DNA from: Phytophthora sp. 'mugwort'
Lineage: Eukaryota; Oomycota; Peronosporomycetes; Peronosporales; Peronosporaceae
Direction of reading: 5' to 3'
Assembly (NCBI GenBank): GCA_033558025.1
Contig: JAUCEF010000005.1
Location: 6,138,001 to 6,202,000 of the forward strand
Length of the DNA: 64,000 nucleotides
Part shown: positions 11,139 to 22,243 of the stretch, piece by piece
Layout: every line of letters starts with the position of its first letter
Numbering within the stretch: the first letter of the stretch is position 1
Program-made: the position numbers and the translations under genes
The notes under the pieces: generated by a model
The model's input: the letters and a program-made list of their open reading frames with translations, nothing else
The model's database searches: none
What the model was told of the DNA's origin: nothing

Positions 11139-11486
11139 AAGACAGACGATCGGCAGCACTAGACTATGGCACTCCACGTCTACGTGTACCTTCATGCAAA
11201 ATACAGTAACAGCAATAAGCAAACTACGTGCTTGGTGGTTGTTCTTGTCGTATTACGTACAGAGCTCGACTAATTACTACGAAGAAGGCAATATTGCCGG
11301 GCAGGACAACTGGACAACTGAAGACGTTGTTGGCTCGTTCGCGCGCACTTGACGCCAAGGCGAGGCAAATTAGATCTTCTTAGGAGGATAACCGCGAAGC
11401 TCGGAGCTCATTAATTCAGCGCCCTGCTGTATAAAGGCTCTTGGCTTAAAATGAAACACGCCATTGACTGGACTGCAATAGCAGAA
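11139..11486. other. Intergenic region between convergent genes
   Basis: These 348 bp separate the 3' ends of trpG and the bZIP gene. I see no ORF of note, RNA gene or repeat. It should hold the 3' untranslated regions and polyadenylation signals of both genes. Confidence 0.5.
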
Positions 11487-13118
11487 TTAGTCCTCCGAAA
11501 AGATAAACGTCAGGTCCTTCTCGGACTCTGAAGCCGACGACGTCGGTACAAACTGAGCAAAACAAACACCAAGTCAGCATTCCAGCACTCTTTCCATTGC
11601 AATAGTACAGCCACACTACAGTGCTGTACTATTTGTGGCCATTTTGGACTAGCAAAGGTATCGAATGTGTTACGCACTTGTAGCTGGTCGATCGATGGGC
11701 GGTTCTCCACAGACCAAGACAAGAACTTTTGAAATTGGTGCGGAGTCATCGTGTTCCGCGATTGATGCAGGATGGTCTACCGGGAAAGAGTCACCGTCAG
11801 CGTATTCGAGCCACTAGATGGTAGGCAACACATACACGACGTACCTCGATGCCAGGGACGTAAAGCCAATCGTGTGCTCGCAACGCCGAAAAGCACTTTC
11901 GAATGGCATCCAGCTTGCGTGCTTCTTCGCTGGCAGGCACTGCAAGGCTTGCCAGCCTCTGGCATTGTTCTGGAGTAAGCCCCAGCTGCGCCCGTAGAGA
12001 CTGAGAAAACTCCGAGTTGTCCATAGCTACCGCGACAAGCGCTTGGTTTTCAGCATTAGCTCGACGAATCTAAGGGAGCAATTAAAAGAGTTTAAAATGT
12101 CAACAAGACGATCAAGAATTGTGTAGTACCAGGAGTGAGAATAGCATACCGCATCCGTATTACGTGAGTGCTGTCCGAGAATGCGTGCCATCAACTCCAT
12201 CTTGGCATCCTTCGACATCTGTGCGTGGCGAAGATGTTCCCCCGAGCTGTATTCTGCACGACGATAATCAGTCAGGCAATCCATAGCACCGCTACAGAAT
12301 TGCAATATAAACGTACCTAATGCAGTTACCAATTCCTGCGCATTGCCCGTGCCAAACTCATGGTTTTTGAGCATATTCAGAGAGCTTTCGAGCTTAGACA
12401 CTTCCGCCTCGTAGGTCTCCACCATTCCCTTTTTCTTCTCACGTCGCACTCGCGCCGACGCTCGGTTGCGCTCCAGCCGTCTCTGCCTCCGGTCGTCCTC
12501 CTCCTGCAGCTTCTGGTAAATGGACAGCAGGTCGGGCGTACGCATGATTTGCTTGATCTCCTCCGAGCCCATGAGCGAGGGGTCCGTGCCACTTACCCGC
12601 GCCAGCAGCGCTGTATCCATAGCCAATCCGCCCGTACTCGCTGCAAATTGGGCCGCTGATATCTGAGGGACTGACGTGGCGTCCTGGCGGCTGAGCTTGA
12701 GCATCACGGGCATCCCAGCGGCCGTCGGGGTTGACGCCACCGCCTTGCCATCCGCCGTCATCATCTGATAGCCTGCGGAGGCGCCTCCTTCCTGGAACGA
12801 CATGCCACGCATCCCCTCAGACGGACTAGGCTGCCCTCTGTTGGTTCCCGTGTCCTTGGTGGGCTCCGCGCCCGTGGTCCGAGCGCTGTTGCCCATGAAC
12901 ATGAATTGGTTCTGGCCCGGGCCCTTCCATTGGCGCTGAGCCGCATCGGCGTTTGATTTGGAGCCGGACTGGTTCAATAGATTATATCCAAAAGGAAGCC
13001 CAGCTGAGACGCCCTGTGAAGACGGAGGCATGTACGAGGGCAGCGACGAGGGCAGGTCACCGTCGCCGCCTTGAGCGCCACCTTGACTCTGCATCGTCTT
13101 CTGAATCGCTACTGACAT
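11487..13118 (-). CDS. bZIP transcription factor
   Basis: I reconstruct five exons on the minus strand: 13118-12317, 12253-12150, 12069-11845, 11776-11678 and 11552-11487. The introns are 63, 80, 68 and 125 bp, all GT-AG, and the spliced frame encodes 431 residues. The N-terminal 220 residues are low-complexity and Gly/Ser/Gln-rich. The basic region LERNRASARVRREKKKG fits the N-x7-R signature and is followed by a leucine-zipper-like heptad region (ETYEAEVSKLESSLNML). The C-terminal part has an LTPEQCQRL segment and a tail with MTPHQFQKFLSWS that I cannot assign. It should act in the nucleus as a dimer on DNA. The start at 13118 is the first ATG in frame. The first intron is a multiple of three, so retention would not break the frame. 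It is divergent from PRPS with 193 bp between the starts. Confidence 0.85.
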
Positions 13119-13311
13119 GTTGGAGTTTATATGGTCACTATGGTCCCTATTCCGAGGTTTTGAACCACCGTTGATGACGCAGAGCGCGTATTCTACTAGG
13201 TACGCCACATCAAATTTGCGTCCGCCACACAAGGCTTAAACCATTGCCGCCGCCAGCCATCCTCAATCGTCATTGGCGTTCATTTCTCAAGTCCTTTCCT
13301 CCCTAGCAGCT
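13119..13311. promoter_or_regulatory. Shared bZIP/PRPS promoter region
   Basis: The 193 bp between two divergent ATGs must hold both promoters. At about 13279-13293 the sequence gttcatttctcaagt resembles the oomycete initiator (core TCATT followed by pyrimidines), placed about 30 bp before the PRPS ATG. No TATA box is evident. The match is by eye and weak. Confidence 0.35.
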
Positions 13312-14445
13312 ATGTTCCGCCAACTGGTCGCTCGCCACGGCAAGTTTTCCTCGGCCGCACTGGCCATGGGCTTTGCGGCCGCGGGTGCCGCTCTGGGTGT
13401 ACAACAGCAGTCGCAGTCGTCGGCAGCGCTGGCGGAGGACGCGTTCCCGCGGGCCGCGCCTGTGGCCAAGCAACCCAAGATCAACGGGCTTAAGATCTTT
13501 AGTGGCAACGCCAACCACGAGCTGGCGGCCAACGTGGCCAAGCTCGTGGGTGTGCAGCTGGGTAAGATCACGGTTGAACGCTTTGCGGACGGAGAAGTCA
13601 ACCTCATGGTGCACGAGAACGTGCGTGGCAAGGACGTGTACATCGTGCAGCCCACGTGTGTGCCCGTGAATGAGAACCTCATGGAGTTGCTGCTAATGGT
13701 CAGCACCATGCGCCGCTCGTCCGCGCGCCGTATCACCGCCGTCATCCCCTATTACGGCTACGCGCGTCAGGACCGCAAGATGGCAGCCCGCGTGCCTATT
13801 TCGGCCGCCGACGTGGCACGACTACTCGAGGCCATGGGCGTAGACCGCGTCATCGCCGTCGATCTCCACTGCGGTCAGATCCAGGGCTTCTTCGGCCCTC
13901 ATGTGCCCGTGGACAACCTGGACGGAGGCCTAGTGGGCGTGTCATACTTTGGCAACCACGAACTCGTGAACCCCGTCGTGGTATCCCCCGACGCCGGCGG
14001 TGTCGCCCGCGCCAAGAAGTTCCGTGAGTGGCTAGTAGGCAAGTACGGACTGCCGAACACAGGCCTGGCCATGATCATTAAGCAGCGCATCAAAGCCGGC
14101 GAGATCGACCGCATGGACCTCGTGGGCCAGGTCGAGGGCTCGGACTGCATCATTGTAGACGACATGATTGACACGGCTGGTACACTATGCAAGGCCGCGC
14201 AACACCTGGCTGACCATGGTGCCCGCAACGTGTACGCATTTGCGTCGCACGGTCTGTTCAACGGCGCCGCCAACGACCGCATCAAGAAGTCGGTGCTCAA
14301 GGAGGTTGTGGTTGTTAACACCACACCGTTGCCGAAGAGCTGCGAGGGCAACGACAAGATCGTGCAGCTGGACATCGCTCCGCTCCTGGCGCAGGCTATT
14401 CAGAACATCCACAGCAAGAAGTCTGTGTCCCAGCTCTTCCACTAG
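13312..14445 (+). CDS. Ribose-phosphate pyrophosphokinase (PRPP synthetase)
   Basis: This is a 377-residue intronless protein that makes PRPP from ribose 5-phosphate and ATP for nucleotide, histidine and tryptophan synthesis. Motifs visible are IFSGNANHELA, the ADGEVN motif, the flexible catalytic loop region YYGYARQDRK, SPDAGGVARAKKF and the ribose-5-phosphate loop VDDMIDTAGTL. Ordinary enzymes are about 310-320 residues. Here about 60 extra residues precede the catalytic core. They start MFRQLVARHGKFSS and include an Ala/Gly-rich hydrophobic stretch (AALAMGFAAAGAALG), which suggests a mitochondrial presequence or a membrane-anchoring segment. The ATG at 13312 is the first in frame. TrpG, which lies 2 kb away, acts in a pathway that uses PRPP, but I see no sign of linkage in regulation. 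Confidence 0.92.
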   Translation: MFRQLVARHGKFSSAALAMGFAAAGAALGVQQQSQSSAALAEDAFPRAAPVAKQPKINGLKIFSGNANHELAANVAKLVGVQLGKITVERFADGEVNLMVHENVRGKDVYIVQPTCVPVNENLMELLLMVSTMRRSSARRITAVIPYYGYARQDRKMAARVPISAADVARLLEAMGVDRVIAVDLHCGQIQGFFGPHVPVDNLDGGLVGVSYFGNHELVNPVVVSPDAGGVARAKKFREWLVGKYGLPNTGLAMIIKQRIKAGEIDRMDLVGQVEGSDCIIVDDMIDTAGTLCKAAQHLADHGARNVYAFASHGLFNGAANDRIKKSVLKEVVVVNTTPLPKSCEGNDKIVQLDIAPLLAQAIQNIHSKKSVSQLFH

Positions 14446-15135
14446 ACGCAGAGCGATAGGCAAGCTCACTGGCAGGCACACAGATGTACAGGTACGAGAA
14501 ATGGTGAGGTGATGGATAGCGTGAGAGACACGACGTCCGTGACACCACATCCCGTTCCATGCACAGTAGTATGTAATCTCGACAAGGTTTTCATGAACCT
14601 ATCCTCACGAACGCCCTGCTCATCTGTCGGAGCACAAGTTTCATGTTCAAATGCTGGAGTGTATTTATGCAGTTATCGCCCTGGTTGATTAATGGCCTTT
14701 GTGACAGACTCGGCATTAGTGTTTGGGTGTAGCGTTCACTTGGAGTAGCCTGAGGATGTTCTTAAGTGGTAAGGTTCGTTTGCTTCGGTGGCAAACGCGA
14801 CGCTAGGTCAAACTCAACTTACAGGAATCATCAGACAGAACCTCCCGTCGTCTTACCTAAGCGTGTGAGATGGATTTCTACAGCAAATCTGGTCACAACT
14901 GAGGGCACGCACCCTTCAGACTGCCGTGCTCCCCTTGCCTCCTTGAAGTAAGCACATATGATCAAGTGCCTCGTCTCACAATCTGTTTTAGCGTGCGTCG
15001 TGAATTACCGCAGGGATGAGAGCAATCAATTACAAGGCACTATCTGCAGCCTCAGGAAATCTACCAGTCCGCAATCAATTTGGTCAGAAAATGCCGTGCT
15101 AGGTCAGGTGTTACACGTACTGTACATGTAGACTC
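14446..15135. other. Intergenic region, no gene seen
   Basis: These 690 bp lie between the 3' ends of PRPS and the SMG7-like gene. A 61-codon ORF at 14766-14951 has no recognisable features and I do not call it. No tRNA, repeat or LTR piece was recognised. Confidence 0.5.
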
Positions 15136-18023
15136 TTACCTGAAGTTCGGGTTTGGCAGAAATTCGTTTCGCACCCACGAGTACGAGATTTGGTGAGCTC
15201 TCAGCCACGCACGCATGGCCATTTTGCGCTCTCGTGGGCCCACCATGTTAACGATGTGGTCTCGGAACAAATCGTTCGTCACGACGTATCCGTTATGAAG
15301 GCCAGCGTACTGGATGGAATACGAGTCGTCGTAGTCCTGTGGCGGAGTGGGAATCAGTACGCCCTTGTGCACCAAAAGCTCTAGCAACGCGACATTGTCA
15401 GGGATTTTCGCGGCGGTGATGACCTCACCCTGTTCTTCGCGTTCGGCACGCTCTTTATCGGACTGAAGCATGTAGTCGGGAATGAACGCGACTACACGGT
15501 GCCCCAGTGCTTGGAAGTAATTGACAGCTAGCTCAATCCCTACACACGAAAACACCTTGCCTTTGCCATGCCGCATCGCAACATTAGGTGCGTCGATCAC
15601 AACCAAACGTTGCTGATCCTTGCCAGCGTTCAAACTGTCTTGGAAGTCAGGATACTCAGCACCAATGGACATGATCGTTTTAAAATCAGCCTCGGGTGTC
15701 TGCGGTGGCGAAAACGGCGACGCAGACTGAGGAGAACAAGTGGGAGTTGACGAAACCGATGACTTCAGGGGAGAGCGGCGAGGTGATGGAGAACGGGGTG
15801 ATCCCATACTCCTCCCCGAGCTCGATTCGTTGCTGCTGTATGCCACATCATACTCCTGGATCCACAAAGGTTGGTTTAAAGCATCTTTTTCGTCTTCTGA
15901 AGAAGTGTCAACATCGTCTTCATATCCACAAAACTCGCATTCACCATCCGGGAAAGTGCTCGTATTGCTGCATAAGATGCACAGGCGGCCGGTGAGAACA
16001 GGATCGATCGCAAGTGGATCAGCTCGAGTAGTCACCTCTGTCACTTTCGATGGCGTTTGCAATCTCCTGCTCTTGGAACCACGAAGCTCACAAGACTTTC
16101 TAGTCCGGACAGGAGAAATCGGGGTTGGAAAATTTCCAAGAAACACAAATTTCTCGCTTGAAGCCATGAATCGCGTTGCCCGTAGTACCAAGCGCTCTTC
16201 TTCCGTCAGTTGCCGGGACAGTTTCTTCTCTGATGTAAACTCTTCAGGAAATCGCTCCTGAAGGGCCTTCTCGTAAGGCAAAAATCCGTTCAACTCGCGA
16301 TCCTCTGGCAACGTAGCGTTGGACAGAGCACCATCACGCTTCTGTGCGCAGCATAGCCCACGCTCAATGAACCCATTTGCCGATAAGATGTGGAACAAGG
16401 CAACACACTCTTCCTGTAACGCTTTTGAAGACGGGTTTGACTCGTGCAGGAGAACTTGATGCAAATTCAGCCAATCAAGGTAAATGTTGAGAGATGGCAA
16501 GAGAGCATTGGTGAAATACTTGGTCCGAGTGGCTTCTGCTGAAGCAGACAACACGACACTAAGTTTCGATAGCAGACTCGACGCCATCATATTGACGACT
16601 GCCAACGTCTTGTTGGTCAATTCGCTTCCCGTCCAGTTTACAAAAGCTTCGTCGTATGCCTGGTGGTTCCCCGCTCTCCCAACGCTGTGCACCGTGGAAT
16701 GAGCGAGCACGATTGACAAGCACACAGTTCGGGTCAGAGTGCTCGATAATGCCTCTAGCAATGGGCCATCAATCGGCATCGCCTCATCTTGTTGATCGTA
16801 GACATCCAGTAAATGAGCGAGTGCAACTTGCGTACGCTCCAAGGCTGCGTTCCACTCCGCCTTAAACCCTTCACCTGCCTGAATCATATGCAGACATGAA
16901 AGCAGACGTGCCGAGTACGTCTCCATGGCCTCACAAGTCGGTTCTCCTGATGCCTCCTGCTGTGTTCGAAGTTGTTTGTCAGCATTCCTTCCGCGCTGCA
17001 GCACATGAAGCAAGTTGCCACCGGTGGCAAAAGGACTATCGCACACGAGACTACGTGAGTACAGATATGCCCCATCCAGCAGTTTACCCTCCAGCAGAGC
17101 GAGCAATCCCAGTTGGTTGAAAACCCTTCCGTTCGACGGAGCCACTTCCAAAGCTTGCTGATAGTATTTCCGAGTCGTACTCCAATCACGCTGTTCACCT
17201 TTATCAAGTCGATTCTGTTCATACCTCGCCACATCTCCCAGCGCAACTAGCGACAGCTGCAGCGAGTGCTTCAATCCATCGAGATGATCCGGTAGCCGGT
17301 TCGGTCGACGCAGTGAGCTTTGCAGCTGATCCACGAGACTCGAGTAGAACGCCGCACACGCCTTCAGCACTGCCGGCGTCTGTCCCTCGATCTCGCGATA
17401 CCAGCTTATCCACAGCCTCTCGCTGATATTCTATCATACAAAAGCAAAAAACACAACCTCATCATTAATATATTACAAGTTCTCCGTAATGGCAGCGGCA
17501 GTAAACGCGGGCACCAGTTGCTTCGCCGTCTTCGGATACGCCTTGATGAGCTCCACACATGTATGTCGCAGCGCCGAACGCCACGACTTCGCCTCTTCCT
17601 GCTCCTCACTGCATAATATCAATACACGGCAACATGAGCATAATACTGGCAGTTAACAGCGGATCCTCCTGTCTCGGTCTCGTACATGCATTTCTTAAAC
17701 AGTTTCTCCCATGTTTTAAGCCGCTGCAGCAGCACTTTAGCGTCCTCTGCAGGCGAATGAGGCGGTTCGGGCTCTGGAGGCGGCGCGGGCGGCAGCGGCG
17801 GCGAAGTCTTGCGGTTGGTGTCGTCACTCGCTTTGGGCCGGTACAGCGTCTTGCCGCTGCTGTTACGGGGTAGCTTAGGGCTCTTCTTCCGGGTGGCAGG
17901 TGCGGACGCCGTCTGCACCGCCTTAATTATTGGCTGAGAGCCTTCTCGACGGCCCAAGAGCCGCAGGGGCGCCGCGCTGGTGCTCGAACCTGCGGCACGC
18001 TGCTTAGGTCGGTATTGCGCCAT
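15136..18023 (-). CDS. EST1/SMG7-like TPR protein with C-terminal Zc3h12a-type NYN nuclease domain
   Basis: Three exons on the minus strand (18023-17686, 17608-17477, 17422-15136; introns 77 and 54 bp) encode 918 residues. The N-terminal 110 residues are basic and Pro-rich. Residues about 110-600 resemble the SMG5/6/7-EST1 14-3-3-like and helical-hairpin region (LKTWEKLFKKC, then YYQQALEVAPSNGRVFNQLG). A CxxC...CxxC zinc ribbon (LCILCSNTSTFPDGECEFCG) and a Ser/Pro-rich linker follow. The last 160 residues match the Regnase/Zc3h12a NYN fold: VVIDAPNVAMRHG and YVVTNDLFRDHI carry the acidic residues. By analogy it should bind phosphorylated UPF1 and cut RNA in nonsense-mediated or other mRNA decay, which is inference. 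Splice sites were chosen to keep the frame. The start is the first ATG, divergent from the RS gene. Confidence 0.85.
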
Positions 18024-18151
18024 GACCGCGGGTATTTTTTTTCTGAGAACGATAAAGGTGTACCATAAAATTGATGGTACAAACATGTACCGAATACAAG
18101 GTACATTTCGCCCAGGTGTAGTTTGTGTCCATATCTCGTTCTTCCTCCCCG
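18024..18151. promoter_or_regulatory. 128-bp divergent promoter with two GTAC inverted repeats
   Basis: The gap between the ATGs of the SMG7-like gene and the RS-protein gene holds two short inverted repeats. GTACCAT (18060-18066) pairs with ATGGTAC (18074-18080), and TGTACC (18086-18091) pairs with GGTACA (18100-18105). They share the GGTAC core and are spaced closely. They could be binding sites for a dimeric factor that controls both genes, or RNA hairpins in a 5' leader. Function is inferred. Confidence 0.4.
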
Positions 18152-19885
18152 ATGGATCGCCGTTGGTCTTCACGCCGTAGCATGATCCGCTCGCCGCGCC
18201 GTCGCAGCCCCGAGTACAGCCGTAGATGCCGCAGTCGCAGCTCCAGTCGCAGCCCGAGCCACAGAAACAACCATAGCAGGAGCCGCAGCTTTGTGGACCA
18301 CGCGTCACATTCTTCGGGGGCGAGAAAGACGTGGACCATTCGAGACCGACGCGGAGACCGCTACCAACAGCGCAAACGCAGCGCCAGCGCCAGTCGTGAG
18401 CGCCGTCCGTACCGAGACGAAAAGAGGGGGAGGGACATGAGCAGCAGAAGCCGCAGCGTCGACACGAATCGCAGTCGGGATGCCAGTCATCGAGACTCGA
18501 GTCGTCGGCGCAGCCCCAGTCCGCGGCGTCGAAGTTCCAATGCACGCCAGCGCAGTCCCAGCCTCCGACGTCGAAGCCTCAGTCCTCGCGCATACAAGAA
18601 CCCCATTACGACTCAATACAATCGGAGCCCTCGTCGTCGTAGCCCAAGTCCACGAAAACGGAGTCCGACCCGTCGACACAGCCCTACTCCAGGACGCCAT
18701 AGTTCGAGTGTGAAACGCCACAGCCCGAGTCCCCGCCGAAGTGTCAGAGCAAGTCGTCGCAGTGAGAGCTCACGACGCCGTAGTGGTAGTCCTAAGCGCC
18801 GCAGTCCCAGTCCACGTCACCGGCGCGGTCCCAGTCCTCGTCGACGCAGTCCCAGTCCTCGCCGGCGCGGTCCCAGTCCTCGTCGACGCAGTCCCAGTCC
18901 TCGCCGGCGCGGTCCCAGTCCTCGTCGGCGCAGTCCCAGTCCTCGTCGACGTAGTCCCACTCCACGTCGATGTAGTCCAAGTCCTAATCGACGTAGTTCC
19001 AGCCCACGTTCACGTAGCCCCAGCCTGCGCAAGCGTAGTTCTAGTCCGCGTAGACGCAGTGCAAACCCCCGCCGCCGCAACTCTAGTGTGGGTCGGCGTA
19101 GTCGTAGCCCACGTCGCGATCGGAGAAGTCGGTCACGGTCCGATTCCTATTGCCTCCCGGGTGAAGATGCAGGTTCGCGATCAGGTTCCTCGCGTGGCCG
19201 CAGCAGTAGCCACGATATCGACAGGCGATCTGCGGATCCACGGGTTGCCAAGCACGCACCAGTGTCGGCAGCAGATACCCCGCCAAAACCAAAATCTTGC
19301 GGTCCAGTCGGAGGAAGCAACGGTGCGAAGGAGACTACCAAGGAGAACAAAATTTACGATAAACATTGCTCATCGAACACTGGAAGTCATCATGATCACA
19401 AAAATGGTGGCAACGCAAACGAAAGTTCTCATGGCTACAACCAGCACAGCCGTCGTCCCTTCAATCATGATACCAGCGCTCCTTTATCCTCTCCGGCACC
19501 ACCTGGATCATCAACGCCAGCGAAAGTTGTCACGATCTCGGACCGCGTGACTACTTCGTCTCCACGTGGTGGTCACAGCAGTACGTCGACGCCTCAACGG
19601 CCAGCCGGTGGCAGTGAAAATCATCACACATTCTCTCCTGTTGTGAACCCTTTCTTGGAGAAGAAGCGAGAGGCGCAGCGCGAGAGTCACCGCGCATATC
19701 TCAAGAGCAACAGTGATTACAACCGTGCCGAGATGAAGTACGTGTCGATTGAAGCAGAGCTCCGGCTGGCCGAGTTCTGGCTGGACGTCGTGTCGAAGAA
19801 CCTCGAGGACGTGGGCAAGCGCATCGAGGTGCACGATTGGAACTTTCAAAAGATTACTAATCATGATGAAACTGAAGTGGCGTAA
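18152..19885 (+). CDS. RS-rich (SR-related) splicing-type protein
   Basis: This is a 577-residue intronless protein. The first 330 residues are almost wholly Arg/Ser/Pro, with repeated RRRSPSPR and RRGPSPR units and a 42-bp DNA tandem repeat inside. The middle is polar and low in complexity. The last 75 residues form a separate helical domain (NPFLEKKREAQRESHRAYLK, then ELRLAEFWLDVVSKNLEDVG). No RNA-recognition motif is present, so it resembles SRRM1/2 or other SR-related matrix proteins more than classical SR factors. It probably sits in nuclear speckles and scaffolds splicing complexes through phosphorylated RS repeats, by inference from composition. The ATG at 18152 is the first in frame; the ORF is open upstream only from a GTG at 18125. 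It converges with the RCC1-BTB gene, 183 bp away. Confidence 0.85.
   Translation: MDRRWSSRRSMIRSPRRRSPEYSRRCRSRSSSRSPSHRNNHSRSRSFVDHASHSSGARKTWTIRDRRGDRYQQRKRSASASRERRPYRDEKRGRDMSSRSRSVDTNRSRDASHRDSSRRRSPSPRRRSSNARQRSPSLRRRSLSPRAYKNPITTQYNRSPRRRSPSPRKRSPTRRHSPTPGRHSSSVKRHSPSPRRSVRASRRSESSRRRSGSPKRRSPSPRHRRGPSPRRRSPSPRRRGPSPRRRSPSPRRRGPSPRRRSPSPRRRSPTPRRCSPSPNRRSSSPRSRSPSLRKRSSSPRRRSANPRRRNSSVGRRSRSPRRDRRSRSRSDSYCLPGEDAGSRSGSSRGRSSSHDIDRRSADPRVAKHAPVSAADTPPKPKSCGPVGGSNGAKETTKENKIYDKHCSSNTGSHHDHKNGGNANESSHGYNQHSRRPFNHDTSAPLSSPAPPGSSTPAKVVTISDRVTTSSPRGGHSSTSTPQRPAGGSENHHTFSPVVNPFLEKKREAQRESHRAYLKSNSDYNRAEMKYVSIEAELRLAEFWLDVVSKNLEDVGKRIEVHDWNFQKITNHDETEVA
18821..18946. repeat. Three 42-bp tandem repeats in the RS gene
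   Basis: Copies start at 18821, 18863 and 18905. Each encodes RRGPSPRRRSPSPR-like sequence with very few base changes between copies, so the array probably grew recently by slippage or unequal exchange. Confidence 0.9.
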
Positions 19886-20068
19886 GAGGACAGTAGCGAG
19901 CTAGGGAGAAGGCTGTTAATAATGATAGCTGTTTTTTTCGTATACATTATGAGGAAACTCTCCTCGAGGGAGTGGCTAGCACGGAGAAACATGCAAGAAA
20001 CACGAAACTAAAAAGTTCAGGGGTTGCTTCGTCTCGTGCTCCGTGAGTCGTTGTCGTTGCTTGACCTT

Positions 20069-21795
20069 CTACCGATTCTGCAAAACCTCCAGGATGAGGT
20101 CACGCGAAAGACTGGCGAAGCCGTCGGATTTTGTGACCATGTCGAAGTTCTGCACCATGTATGACAGGCAGATCTCGCGCAGCCGGTACGAGTGCAGATC
20201 GTCCGCAGACTGGAAGAGCGGGGCTGCATTTTCAACGTTAATGTTCTTTTGCACGATAATCTCGCAGAGGCCCTTGAGGCGGTCCAGCGTGTACAGATCA
20301 GCGGCAGCATACAGCTCCAACGCCATCTCAGCGCCCACATTAATCGAGTCGACATAAATATACTCCAGGAGCGCTAGGAAAACTGGCACCCGAGTATGCA
20401 TCAGCGGGATCTCCTGCTCGTGAGACTCGCGCATGCCTGACGAGAACATGGCGCGAAAATGGTCACTGCGAGCGGCCAGAATGGCACGGTGTGAATGGAC
20501 GGCGCGTCCTTCGATAAGAAAAGTAACGTCCGAGAACTCAGCGCTGTCGATGAGCTGGCGCATGTCGCCTACATACGAAGAAGTCAACATGGAGGCACGC
20601 AGCATCGCCACGGGGTCCACGAGTGCGACCGTGTGTTCGTTGTAAGATGCGACGCTGATCACGCGTTTGCCGTCCAGCACGTCTACCAGTTTCGGTAACG
20701 TAACCTTCGTAGTATCGTTGTGGCCCAGCTTGCCGTGGTCTCCATTTCCCCAGGTATACACCTCGCCCGTATCCGTAAGCGCGACTGTATGACTCCATCC
20801 ACACGTGATCTGCACTACCAATTTCTCCACAAGACTCTCCACACGCGTAGGCACTGTTTTATTCACCTTGTCACCGTGTCCGAGTTGTCCATGCTCTCCT
20901 CCGCCCCACGTATATACCTCACCAGTTTCCGTAACTGCCGCCGTATGGAAGCCTCCACACGCGACTTGCTTCACACGTTTGCCGGCCAGAGCCTCGACAA
21001 AGCGTGCCACGGGTTGGTTTCGTTCTGAATTGTGTCCGAGTCGTCCGAACTTGCCCTCCCCGAAAGTGAAGACCTCCCCGAACTCGCTCAGAGCAGCCGT
21101 GTGGAAGCCACAGGCCGAGATCTGGACGATGGACTTGCCGCGCAGCTCCTCTACGGGACAGGGTAAATACTGGTGTCCCTCTGTGTCTCCATGACCCGAG
21201 ACACCGTTCTCCTTGTCGCCCCATGTGTAGACATCCTTGTTTTCAAGCAGCACTACCGTGTGGCGACTGCCGCAGGCCACTTGCCTCACCTGCATGCCTT
21301 TGAGCGTCTCCACCAGGAACGGGGTTGAGTGCCCCGTCTCATTGCCGTGACCCAGCTTACCGTACATACCGCCACCCCACGTATACAAGTCGCCAGAGAC
21401 CGTGACCGCTGCCGTGTGGTAGCTGCCGCACGTGACCTGACGGATGTTCTTGCCGCGCAGCTCCTCCACGAGGCGCGGCACGAATTTCCAGCCGTTGTCT
21501 CCGTGGCCCAAACGTCCGTCATCTCCGCGTCCCCAGGTGTATACCTCTCCTTCCTCTGCTCGGCACAAGACGGTAGGTCAGTTACGAGCCAACGCATATC
21601 TTGACGACTGTATGGGGGGGGGCAAGAGCAAATTCTTAACGTACCCGTGAGCACGACGGTGTGGCCGCTGCCGCACGCGATCTGCACGATGCGGCGCTCG
21701 GCCAGCGCGTCGATTGGAACGGGACGGTGCTGGTCGCTTGTGTCTCCGAGCCCCAGCTGGCCGTCCTCGCCGCGGCCCCAGCTATAGACGGTCAT
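20069..21795 (-). CDS. RCC1-repeat and BTB/POZ domain protein
   Basis: Two exons on the minus strand (21795-21645, 21555-20069; 89-bp intron, phase 1) encode 545 residues. Seven RCC1 blades follow from residue 1 to about 350, each with the pattern VYTWGRGxDGRLGHG and IxQVxCGxxHTxALT, forming a seven-bladed propeller. Joining the exons gives VVLTEEGEVYTWG, a perfect blade junction. A BTB/POZ domain comes next (SDVTFLIEGRAVHSHRAILA), followed by a short BACK-like helical tail. The layout matches vertebrate RCBTB1/2. BTB domains often recruit cullin-3 ubiquitin ligases, so it may be a substrate adaptor. Longer upstream reading is possible, but the ATG at 21795 directly precedes the first blade (MTVYSWGRGEDGQLG) and is the best start. 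Confidence 0.9.
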
Positions 21796-22243
21796 GGCGG
21801 CAGTAGATTCCAGGCGTACAGCAGCTCTCTGGTTGGAGACTGAAGGCGCCGCTTCCTCTTTTCTTCGCACGTTCGTGGCACCACCGACTGTCAGAATAGT
21901 GCCACAGTCGGGACATGACGGAAACGTACTTAAATAATTAAGTACGAAACTCAGGTCAGCATAGTAGCAAATGAAATGGTGAGAATTCTCTATGGGCATT
22001 TGTATCTCAAGTAGTACTGTACCACGCATTAATAGTATTTTGATTCTGTAGTATTTGAACCAAAATAAAAAAGAAAGCAAAATACATCTTCAGTCGTTTG
22101 GAGTACTATGGGTAGTAGTACTACAACTATTGTGGCATTCAGCCATGTTGGCAACCGGGAACCTCCGATTGCGAGATATAAACGGATGTAGCAAGAAATC
22201 AGGCCCGAAATGATGCATAGAGGAAGGGGTATGGCATCAAATG
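21796..22243. other. Upstream region of RCC1-BTB gene, no gene seen
   Basis: These 448 bp are AT-richer than the surroundings and end at an LTR remnant. They should contain the RCC1-BTB promoter. I see no ORF or RNA gene worth calling. Confidence 0.45.

Noticed and set aside
18305..19364. Long minus-strand and off-frame ORFs over the RS gene
   Set aside because: Acidic DEDWD and VLVDAVPVL repeats are mirror readings of the CGN-AGT-CCC repeats. The RS frame explains the composition.
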